Positions 57,450-64,000 of a DNA stretch of 64,000 nt are shown one piece after another. Location of the stretch: the NCBI RefSeq assembly GCF_036099295.1, contig NZ_CP107976.1:310001-374000 (forward strand). Direction: 5' to 3'. This DNA comes from Streptomyces sp. NBC_00358. GTDB taxonomy: Bacteria > Actinomycetota > Actinomycetes > Streptomycetales > Streptomycetaceae. A program made the position numbers and the translations under genes. How positions within the stretch are numbered: position 1 is the stretch's first letter; each line of letters begins with the position of its first letter. The notes under the pieces are model-generated. The model was not told the DNA's origin and did no database searches. It was given only the letters and a program-made list of their open reading frames with translations.

Positions 57450-58240
57450 GATGCTCCAACTTCTCTACGCAGATGTATGACAGGGGACCCAGGGCACTGC
57501 GCACTCCGGAGCACGCACAGCGGGGAAGGCGGAAGCACCCATTTCTCGGAATTCTCGATATCCAGTGCCGGACTCTCTGCCGGGTTGAATTCCTTGTCGA
57601 TGAGGTAAACCGTCCGCTTGTCGATCACCGTAGCCCAGTCATGACTGTCGAGGCCAAACGGTCTCGGCGGGTTTCACTCATGCGAGTGCCATCCCTGTTC
57701 CGACCGTCACGAATTGCTGTAGGGGAACTCACCGAGCGAAGTGCTTTTCTCATTTACCTATTACCGCTGATCTGCTTCACGGTGACTTCGGAGTTCGCGC
57801 GCCCCCTCCCCTCCGGCGCCGGGCGGGAAATGACAGCGCGACTCCTCCCGGCACCGCTTCGCGGAAGGCCCGCGCGTCCCGGACCCGGCACTCACCGCGG
57901 TCCGGCCGCCGCCGTACGCGCCCGGCCTGAGCCCGTTCGAGGTCGCCGTCCGGTCACCCGCGCGCAGAGCAATGACCCACACCGCCTGCGACACACCGAC
58001 GGGCTCGACCGCACACTCCGCCGCGCGTTACGCAGGATCCAGCTCCGGCCCCACCTGACGGCGGTCGCCTCACCGCCACCGCCGTGCCCCGCGACTCACC
58101 TCACCGAGCCCGCCCTGAAACGCTCAGCGATCGAAGAGACTTCCCGCGCACGCGTCCTGAGTCACGTCGCAGGTCCGACCGTTCACGGACGAGTGAACTC
58201 CCGGCCGGCCACTGGCGCACCGGCTGCCGCGAACGCCAGC
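57450..58240. other. Divergent intergenic region, no gene recognised
   Basis: About 790 bp between the divergent DUF5132 and glutamine-synthetase-like genes. The first 350 bp are noticeably less GC-rich than the surroundings, as expected for promoters. A reverse frame at 57422-57628 (MIDKRTVYLIDKEFN...) has no family match. A plus-strand frame is open through the region into the next gene but shows no domain. I could not place promoters with confidence. Confidence 0.5.
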
Positions 58241-59590
58241 ATGATCGGCATGGCCACCACGTACCCCCGAGCTGAGCGGGCCGCCCAGGCCCGGGCGGCC
58301 GAAGCCCAGCTCGCCGCCGACGGAATCGACGGGGTGGTGTTCGGCTGGGTCGACAACGCCGGGCTGACCCGGGTGAAGTCCGTCCCGCTCGCCCAGCTCG
58401 AACACGCCGCCGAGTACGGCGTCGGCGCCGTACCCTGCTTCGACGTCGCCCTGGTCGACGACTCCATCACCACCGCGCCTTCGAGTACCGGCCCGGTGGG
58501 CGACCTGCGGCTCGTCCCCGACCTCGACCGGCTCACGCCGCTCGCCGCCCAGCCCGGCTGGGCCTGGGCCCCGGCCGACCGCTACACCCAGGACGGCACC
58601 CCGCACCCCGGCTGCCAGCGCCGATTCGCCCGCCAGGTCACCGAGGCCGTCGAGCGGCGCGGGCTGTCGGTGCGAGCCGGGATCGAGATCGAGTGGGTGG
58701 TGGCCGACCTGTCCGAGGCCCCGGCGACGGTCGGGCCCGCGTACGGGATGACCCGTTTCATCGAGCACTCCGACTACCTGCGGGAGGTGCTGCGCGCCCT
58801 CACCGCCCAGGGGCTGGCCGTCCTCCAGCTCCACCCCGAGTACGCCGCCGGGCAGTTCGAGGTCTCGGTCGCCGCCGAGGGGCCGGTCGAGGCGGCCGAC
58901 ACCACGATGCTGGTGCGCCACACCATCCGGGCCGTCTCCGCCCGGCACGGCCTGCGGGTCTCGTACGCGCCCGTCTTCACCGAGGGCTCGGTCGGCAACG
59001 GCGGCCACCTTCATCTCAGCCTCTGGCGAGAGGGCCGGAACCTCGGGCACGGCGGCCCCGGCCGCCACGGGCTGCACCCCGACGCCGAGCAGTTCTTCGC
59101 GGGCGTGCTGGCCGAACTGCCCGCCCTGCTCACCCTCGGCGCGCCCAGCGTCGCCTCCTACCTGCGGCTGGTCCCCTCCCGCTTTGCCGGGGCCTACCGC
59201 TGCTGGGGTCTGGAGAACCGTGAGGCGGCGCTGCGCCTGATCACCGGCTCCGCCGCCGGGCAGGCCAATGCCGAGTTCAAGTGCTTCGACGCCGCCGCCA
59301 ACCCGTACCTGGAGATCGGCGGCGTGCTGGCCGCCGGACTCGCCGGCCTGGACGCCGGCCTGCCCCTCCCGCCCGAGACCCCGAGCGACCCCGCCTCCCT
59401 CGGCGCGGCCGAGCGCCTCCCTGCGAGCCTGCCGGAGGCTATCGACGCCTACGAGAAGTCCGCACTGCTGCGGCAGGCCCTCGGTCCCGAGTTGTACGAG
59501 GCCGTGCTGGCCGTCCGGCGGGCGGAGGCGGAGCTGTTCGCGATGCACACGGATGCGGATGTCATCGAGGCCGTCCGCTGGCGCTACTGA
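58241..59590 (+). CDS. Glutamine synthetase-family ligase
   Basis: A 449-aa protein of the glutamine synthetase fold, which joins glutamate to ammonia or an amine using ATP. The N-terminal beta-grasp domain (about 20-110) includes GVVFGWVDNAGLTRVKSVPL. The catalytic domain has GIEIEWVV (metal-ligand Glu), QLHPEYAAGQFEVS, GSVGNGGHLHLSLW (the His/Ser ATP-metal loop), SRFAGAYRCWGLENREAALR and NAEFKCFDAAANPYL. Ordinary GlnA residues are only partly kept, and the family includes gamma-glutamylpolyamine synthetases. The facing decarboxylase, which could make a polyamine, makes such a role attractive. Two ATGs (58241, 58250) are possible starts. Confidence 0.8.
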   Translation: MIGMATTYPRAERAAQARAAEAQLAADGIDGVVFGWVDNAGLTRVKSVPLAQLEHAAEYGVGAVPCFDVALVDDSITTAPSSTGPVGDLRLVPDLDRLTPLAAQPGWAWAPADRYTQDGTPHPGCQRRFARQVTEAVERRGLSVRAGIEIEWVVADLSEAPATVGPAYGMTRFIEHSDYLREVLRALTAQGLAVLQLHPEYAAGQFEVSVAAEGPVEAADTTMLVRHTIRAVSARHGLRVSYAPVFTEGSVGNGGHLHLSLWREGRNLGHGGPGRHGLHPDAEQFFAGVLAELPALLTLGAPSVASYLRLVPSRFAGAYRCWGLENREAALRLITGSAAGQANAEFKCFDAAANPYLEIGGVLAAGLAGLDAGLPLPPETPSDPASLGAAERLPASLPEAIDAYEKSALLRQALGPELYEAVLAVRRAEAELFAMHTDADVIEAVRWRY

Positions 59591-59629
59591 CGAGCCCAGG
59601 CTCTGCTCCTCCGGCTCCCCACGTTCCTG

Positions 59630-59656
59630 CCCGAGGCGACTGCCGGCCGCCTCGGG
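59630..59656. terminator. Bidirectional hairpin terminator candidate
   Basis: CCCGAGGCG (59630-59638) and CGCCTCGGG (59648-59656) form a perfect 9-bp stem with a 9-base loop, 40 bp after the glutamine-synthetase-like gene and before the convergent operon end. No T-run. Confidence 0.5.
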
Positions 59657-59747
59657 TGGAGTGCCGAGGGTGGCGAGGGCGCCGGGGATCGTCACGGTGG
59701 CGTCGGCGGTACTGCCGCCGAGACCGGCGACTACCCCGGCATTGTGA

Positions 59748-59912
59748 TCAGTCGCGCTGCTGCGGTCGGTCTGTCCGGGCAGGACGGACGCCTTCGCGAC
59801 TCGGCAAGTGTCCAAGAACCCAGGTGGCGTACTGGAATCCGCGGACGAAGAAGAGTGCCTTGACGGTCAGTTGAGAGCGGCGGAACTCGTCGGACACGAA
59901 GGACATCCGCAT
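59748..59912 (-). CDS. Short coupled reading frame, perhaps a truncated gene
   Basis: A 54-aa frame beginning MRMSFVSDEFRRSQLTVKAL then FFVRGFQYATWVLGHL. Its ATG shares a base with the GNAT stop (TGATG), so translation is probably coupled. The start recalls the N-terminal helix of serine O-acetyltransferase-like proteins (DLxRSxLTVKAxLFVxxFR), but no hexapeptide repeats follow and the last 20 residues are low-complexity. It is either a small protein or the head of a gene that lost its body. Confidence 0.4.
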   Translation of the reverse strand: MRMSFVSDEFRRSQLTVKALFFVRGFQYATWVLGHLPSREGVRPARTDRPQQRD

Positions 59913-60469
59913 CAGCCCACTTCGGCTCTGGGAGAGGATCCGAGAGCCGAACCGGTAACAGCGGGTGCCAGCGGCTTCGCCATGTAGACCGCCTCGGCAC
60001 CGTAGCTCGCGGGCAGCCCGATCTCGGGCCGGGCCCGGTAGCCCAGCCGGGACCACAGCGCCTCGGAGCCGCGCACGGCGACCAGAGAAAGGGTCCGGTA
60101 GCGGGCCGCCCGCCCGGTCTCCTCCAGATGCCGCTGCATCCGGCAGGCCAGGCGCCGGCCGCGCGCCCGCTCGACGATCGCCACGTCATGGGTGTGCAGG
60201 TTGCTTCCCCCGTCGCCCTCCTGTGCCGCGCCTTCCTCGGCCAGGCTCAGGTCCGGGCAGCGGAACAGCGGGTACGGCAATGCGAGCAGATAGCCTCCGA
60301 AGCCACCCGCGTACTCCAGTACGAAGCAGGTCGAGGGCGAGGCGCGGTGCCGGGAGCGGAGCGCCTCCCGCCCTTCGGACAGGCCACTCGCGGCGTAGGC
60401 GCGTTCCTCCAGCGCGACCACCTCGTCCCAGTCCTCCTCCCGAAACAGCCGGATCCGGGTGTCGGTCAT
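59912..60469 (-). CDS. GNAT-family N-acetyltransferase
   Basis: A 185-aa acetyltransferase. It starts MTDTRIRLFREEDWDEVVAL, has SPSTCFVLEYAGGFGGYLLA as the central strands, HDVAIVERARGRRLACRM corresponding to the acetyl-CoA loop (Q/RxxGxG/A region, weakly kept as RARGRRLA), and a terminal LVAVRGSEALWSRLGY typical of GNAT. The ATG overlaps the decarboxylase stop (ATGA), so the two are coupled. It could acetylate the amine made by the decarboxylase. Substrate unknown. Confidence 0.8.
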   Translation of the reverse strand: MTDTRIRLFREEDWDEVVALEERAYAASGLSEGREALRSRHRASPSTCFVLEYAGGFGGYLLALPYPLFRCPDLSLAEEGAAQEGDGGSNLHTHDVAIVERARGRRLACRMQRHLEETGRAARYRTLSLVAVRGSEALWSRLGYRARPEIGLPASYGAEAVYMAKPLAPAVTGSALGSSPRAEVG

Positions 60470-61785
60470 GCGCCTCCTCCGTCCGGAGCCGGGCCTCCGA
60501 CGCAGGCGTACGGCAGCGGCGCGAAGCCGTTGAACCCCCGGGTGGCATAGGCGGCGGCGTACGCGCCGCAGGAGTGGACCCACACCGGGTCGCCGGAGGT
60601 GATCGCGTGCGGGACCCGTACCAGGCCGTCCTCCTGGGCGTACGCGTCGTCGCTGTCGCAGGTCGGGCCGGCCACCATGGCGTCGACGAACTGCCCACCG
60701 GAATGGGTGGGGAACTCCAGGCGGTACTGCAACTGATCCATCTCGTAAAGGCCGTTGAACTTGCCGCAGCTCAGGTAGAGCCAGTCCTCGCGGGTGCCGT
60801 CGAGCCGGTGTCGGGAAGAGAGCCGGGCGACGTGGGCGCGGATCGCTCCGTGGTCGGCGACCAGGTGGCGACCGGGCTCCAGCAGGAAGTCCAGCGGGGC
60901 GGCGTTGACGGCACGCAGCCGTTCCATGCCCTCGCGGATCACCACGAACATCTTGTCCAGCGGCGGTTCCAACGGCCGGCCGCGCCGGTCGAGGACGCCG
61001 AGGGCGGGCAGTCCGCCGCCGAGGTTGATCCGGTCCGGGGTGATGCCGCGCCGGCTGAGCGCCTCCAGGACCGCCGCCAGCGAGTCGATCGCCGCAACCC
61101 AGGCCTCGGCGGTCATCTGCTGGGAGCCGACGTGCACCGACAGGCCGGAGGGCACCAGCCCGGCGCTCCGGGCGGCGCCGAGCACCCGCAGGGCGTCCTC
61201 GGGCGAGCAGCCGAACTTGCGGCTGAGACCCCACAGCGCGCCCTCGCCGGTGGTCGCCAGTCGGCAGAACACCCGGGAGCCAGGGGCGTGTTCGGCGATC
61301 GCGCCGACGTCCTCCAGGCAGTCGGTGGCGTAGTCGCGTACACCCAGCCGGTAGGCCTCGGCGATGTTGCGGTCGGACTTGACGGTGTTGCCGTAGTGGA
61401 TCAGCCCGGGGGCCACCCCGGTGCGCAGCGCCTGGGCGATCTCCTGCGGGCTCGCCGCGTCGAAGCCGGAGCCGAGCCGGGCGAGGTGGCCGAGCACCTC
61501 GTCCACCGGGCAGGCCTTCATCGCGAACCGGACGGCGACGCCGGGCAGTTCGGCGCACAGGGCGGAGTACTGGCGGCCGATGCCGTCCAGGTCGTAAATG
61601 ATGGTGTCCTCGATGGCGGCGGCGAGCGCGGCACGCAGGGCGGGGTGGTCGTGCTGGTCGGGGAGGGACGCGTTGGATGCGTCGACGGTGCCCGGCATGG
61701 TTGGGGCGTGATGGCCGGCTCTGCCGTGGTCGGCCGTCCGACGCGGTTCGGCGATCTGGCGTACGTCGGTGGTCTGAGGTTTCAC
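60466..61785 (-). CDS. PLP-dependent ornithine/arginine/DAP decarboxylase-family enzyme
   Basis: A 439-aa fold-type III PLP decarboxylase. The PLP Lys lies in VRFAMKACP (about residue 80). The substrate channel HYGNTVKSDRNI, the phosphate-binding glycine loop NLGGGLPALG and the catalytic Cys motif VAGPTCDSDD are all present. GPTCDSDD is typical of ornithine/lysine decarboxylases that make putrescine or cadaverine. The GTG at 61785 follows GGGAG. The coupled GNAT gene and the facing glutamine-synthetase-like gene suggest a small amine-modifying pathway. Whether it serves the peptide cluster is unclear. Confidence 0.85.
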   Translation of the reverse strand: MKPQTTDVRQIAEPRRTADHGRAGHHAPTMPGTVDASNASLPDQHDHPALRAALAAAIEDTIIYDLDGIGRQYSALCAELPGVAVRFAMKACPVDEVLGHLARLGSGFDAASPQEIAQALRTGVAPGLIHYGNTVKSDRNIAEAYRLGVRDYATDCLEDVGAIAEHAPGSRVFCRLATTGEGALWGLSRKFGCSPEDALRVLGAARSAGLVPSGLSVHVGSQQMTAEAWVAAIDSLAAVLEALSRRGITPDRINLGGGLPALGVLDRRGRPLEPPLDKMFVVIREGMERLRAVNAAPLDFLLEPGRHLVADHGAIRAHVARLSSRHRLDGTREDWLYLSCGKFNGLYEMDQLQYRLEFPTHSGGQFVDAMVAGPTCDSDDAYAQEDGLVRVPHAITSGDPVWVHSCGAYAAAYATRGFNGFAPLPYACVGGPAPDGGGA

Positions 61786-61977
61786 GTGTCAACTCCCGGT
61801 CCGACTGGATGAATGATGCCAAGGGCCTGCCGGCCCGCATGAGATGAGGCGAGGGAGTCCAAAGGTCGGCTGTGACGCCTGACCTGGACTCCCTCCACGC
61901 CGCACTCTATGCACTTCCGCGGCCTGCATTTCACCTGCTCCGCACCCTGCGCGGCCCCCGCCACCTTCGCGCTGACC

Positions 61978-62290
61978 AGCGCAAAGGCCGACGATCATGC
62001 TTGTCCCCCAGCGCGGTCAGCCCTTGTCCGGCCTGCCGCTCACTGCCGCAGTACGCCACCGCGTCATCGGCACAGCGCTCGAACTGCGCGGTGGGGAACG
62101 CCCGGTCCAACCGGGTATCGAACGCGTAGTGCACGAACATGTTTTGCCGGCACTGGCGAGACAGCGGACCCTTGAGGAGTCCCCCGATCCCGCTCCCGCT
62201 CCCGCAAGGTGCCGCCGGGCAGTTGCAGCGCGCATTGAGCCACCGCTCGGCATACAGAACCACCCGAACGGCGTCGGTGTGAGCCTCCAC
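61978..62290 (-). pseudogene. Group II intron reverse transcriptase remnant
   Basis: The reverse strand has one frame with NMFVHYAFDTRLDRAFPTAQ then FERCADDAVAYCGSERQA, matching the palm of group II intron reverse transcriptases (FLHYAFDxWLDxxFP...FERYADDxVxHC). The catalytic YADD has become CADD. The preceding GTPQGSAVSP motif is in another frame (about 62150-62200), so the gene is frameshifted and truncated. No intron RNA ends were identified. Confidence 0.7.
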
Positions 62291-62647
62291 GACCTTGACG
62301 ATCAGATACCACCGGACGCTGCGGGCTCGTCGGCCCCTCGACCTGCTCGGCGAACGTCGTCGCCGGACACGGCGGATCGAACCACCTCAACCGCGCACCA
62401 CGAGTTCGACCCCCGCCGGGACTCCTTCGACGCGCGCGTCAGCGAGCCGGCGTGCATACCGGCCGCGCACACGCCGCGACACCACTCCTCATCTTGAGCA
62501 CAGCGCCGTCGGCACTGCGAAGTACACACAGAACGCGACCGTCCCAGCCGCGCGCTCGATCGACTCGATCACCGCACTGGCCGGGACTGGCCGAATGCCG
62601 CAGCAATCGATACGCCGAAGAGGTCCGAACACCCTGGCTGCGTACCT
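62291..62647. other. Decayed stretch without recognised gene
   Basis: About 350 bp between the reverse transcriptase and IS110 remnants. It may contain further degraded parts of either element, but I find no motif I can assign. Confidence 0.4.
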
Positions 62648-62770
62648 GAAGAAGGGGATGAACGGGGCCTGGAAAATGCCCCGTTCGGCGACCTCGGCCA
62701 GCCGGACCGCATCCAGCTTGTCGGTGTCGGGCCGACCGAGGACGTTCTTCACCTCGGGTGCGTGTCCCCG
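62648..62770 (-). pseudogene. IS110-family transposase remnant
   Basis: The reverse strand reads EVKNVLGRPDTDKLDAVRLA then EVAERG, the DEDD-domain segment of IS110 transposases (VKNVPGRKTDKLDAVWLAKVAERG). Neither the N-terminal domain nor the serine-containing C-terminal domain is present. Confidence 0.7.
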
Positions 62771-62861
62771 TTGGGTGAGGTTAGCGGGGTCGCCCGTGTC
62801 CGGTGTGATGCCCGTCTCGTTGCGATAGGTGGTTGATCAACTGGCGCGGGAGGTGGGTCGG

Positions 62862-63372
62862 ATGAGCTGTGCTGAGGTGCTTCGGCTACTCCGGGAGCGG
62901 GAGGCCGCCTGCCACAGCGAAGCGGCACGGCTTGGGGCCGAGGATGAGCGGATCACAGTGCGGCCGGTGATGAGTGAGCAGGAGCCGGCCCGGATCTCAA
63001 CGGCGCGCGAAGTCGTCGGTGAACTGCCGCGCATCGAGCCGGTGCCGGTATCCCCTACCGGCTCCACCGGCATGGTCCCCGACCCCGCGCCGGGGCGGAC
63101 ATCCGCCGGACTCCCAGGCCCTGGAACATCTGCGTGCGGTACTGGCCTGGTATGCCGGTCCGGTGTATTGCCGACAGGCAGTGGAGGGTCTCGGCCCGAA
63201 GGTGGTGCCCCGCCGAACGGAAGCGATCCGACACCGTTCGAAGAAGGCCGTTGCGGCGAAGCCGACAGTGCGGACTCCGGGCGGGTTGTTCACCGTGACG
63301 CGTGGCACGGTCGCGCGGCGAGCGGGTGAACGTGCGGCAAGAGGACGGTCTTCTCCTCGTCGGCCGGGCTGA
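62862..63372 (+). pseudogene. Frameshifted hypothetical gene
   Basis: An N-terminal coiled-coil part (MSCAEVLRLLREREAACHSE to ISTAREVVGELP) lies in the frame from 62862. A second frame from about 63115 encodes LEHLRAVLAWYAGPVYCRQA, then VPRRTEAIRHRSKKAVA and GGLFTV. Together they resemble a Streptomyces family with an N-terminal helix and a C-terminal winged-helix-like KLKRLV...PGLF region. The two halves are in different frames, so the gene is broken. Confidence 0.45.
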
Positions 63373-63425
63373 TCTGCCTGACCGCGCAAGAAGGAAGACC
63401 TTCGCCCCGACAGTTGGAAGGTGCC

Positions 63426-64000
63426 ATGAGCGCGCGTCGTCTGCTACCCAACGATGAGTCCCTTGACCTCATCAGGCTGGTCCGGAAACTGGCGGCCGAT
63501 GAACTCGCGTCGCGAGCGGATGCCGATGAGGCGAACGAGGCATTCCCTCGTGACGTGTTCAGGCTCCTCGGACGCGTCGGCCTGCTCGGTTTACCGTACT
63601 CCGAGGCTTACGGCGGCAGCGGCCTGTCGTACGAGGTGTACCTGCAGGCTGTCGAAGAGATCGCGTCCGTGTGGGCTTCGGTCGGCGTAGGCGTCTCCGT
63701 GCACGTGCTGTCGTGCTTCGGCCTGGCGACGATGGGCACCGAGGAGCAGAAGCAGGAGTGGCTGCCCGCGATGCTCGGTGGCGAGTTGCTGGGTGCCTAC
63801 TGTCTCTCGGAGCCGCACGCCGGCTCGGACCCGGCCGCGCTGCGGACCCGGGCCCGTCTCGACGGTGATCACTACGTCCTGAACGGTGCGAAAGCCTGGA
63901 CGACCCACGGTGGCCACGCGGACTACTACAAGGTCATGGCCCGCACCTCGGAGGACCGCACGGGTATCTCGTGCTTCATGATCCCCGCTGGCACCGAGGG
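63426..64000 (+). CDS. Acyl-CoA dehydrogenase (partial, runs off the end)
   Basis: The first 191 residues of a flavin-dependent acyl-CoA dehydrogenase. It starts MSARRLLPNDESLDLIRLVR. It has LGLPYSEAYGGSGLSYEVYL, then MLGGELLGAYCLSEPHAGSD, the classic FAD and substrate signature (A-x-C/A-L-T/S-E-P-x-A-G-S-D), and HYVLNGAKAWTTHGGHADYY (NGxKxWxT). The ATG at 63426 follows GGAAGG. The catalytic Glu region is beyond the window. Substrate unknown. It lies next to decayed mobile DNA. Confidence 0.92.
   Translation, partial: MSARRLLPNDESLDLIRLVRKLAADELASRADADEANEAFPRDVFRLLGRVGLLGLPYSEAYGGSGLSYEVYLQAVEEIASVWASVGVGVSVHVLSCFGLATMGTEEQKQEWLPAMLGGELLGAYCLSEPHAGSDPAALRTRARLDGDHYVLNGAKAWTTHGGHADYYKVMARTSEDRTGISCFMIPAGTE

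Noticed and set aside
57422-57628. A 68-codon reverse frame starting MIDKRTVYLIDKEFN
   Set aside because: It overlaps the DUF5132 start, lacks a family match and lies in a promoter-like region. The evidence is too weak to call it a gene.
57473-58240. A 256-residue N-terminal extension of the glutamine-synthetase-like protein
   Set aside because: The extension has no domain or consistent composition, and the family N-terminus starts at about 58241.

Overview
The window is high-GC actinomycete DNA, most likely Streptomyces or a close relative. Supporting signs are the strong GC bias with long antisense reading frames, frequent GTG starts with GGAGG-type ribosome sites, Streptomyces-type small conserved proteins (DUF4240, DUF5132), dense insertion sequences and a 24-kb non-ribosomal peptide synthetase (NRPS) gene. 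No tRNA, rRNA or CRISPR array was recognised.

Layout. (1) 0-7.1 kb is ordinary chromosome. It has an inositol-monophosphatase-like gene divergent from a LysR regulator, a perfect heptanucleotide repeat, small conserved genes, an IS630 remnant, and a tightly overlapping NAD-salvage operon pnuC-nadR-nrtR with a candidate NrtR operator. (2) 7.1-22.9 kb is a nested mobile-element region. A lipoprotein gene seems to be cut in two, with its start at 7.16-7.46 kb and its end at 20.9-21.05 kb. Between the halves lie an IS21-type element whose istB gene is split by a tyrosine-recombinase element (8337-11972), an alpha/beta hydrolase, and an ISL3-type transposase gene split by a second tyrosine-recombinase element (15146-19175). 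In both cases, removing the insert restores the transposase reading frame exactly. A complete IS5-family element with CTAG target copies follows at 21911-22912.

(3) 22.9-57 kb is a biosynthetic gene cluster read on the minus strand: ABC exporter, seven-module NRPS (8007 aa), MbtH-like protein, cytochrome P450, SRPBCC protein, a 62-aa protein, a DUF885 metallopeptidase, DUF5132, a 63-aa relative of the 62-aa protein, a type II thioesterase and a membrane-anchored hydrolase. The adenylation codes read X1 - Thr - X3 - Pro - Phe - N-methyl-Tyr - Val-like. There is no epimerase, one N-methyltransferase in module 6 and a terminal thioesterase. This is the order expected for an Ahp-cyclodepsipeptide (cyanopeptolin/streptopeptolin type serine-protease inhibitor). 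Thr would close the lactone, and the P450 would convert Pro to 3-amino-6-hydroxy-2-piperidone (Ahp). Residue X3, next to Ahp, sets the protease target, and its code matches nothing I know.

(4) 57-62 kb holds a third DUF5132 gene, a glutamine-synthetase-family gene, and an opposing coupled set: a PLP-dependent decarboxylase, a GNAT acetyltransferase and a short truncated-looking reading frame. (5) 62-63.4 kb is decayed DNA with remnants of a group II intron reverse transcriptase and an IS110 transposase, and a frameshifted gene. An acyl-CoA dehydrogenase gene then runs off the end of the window.
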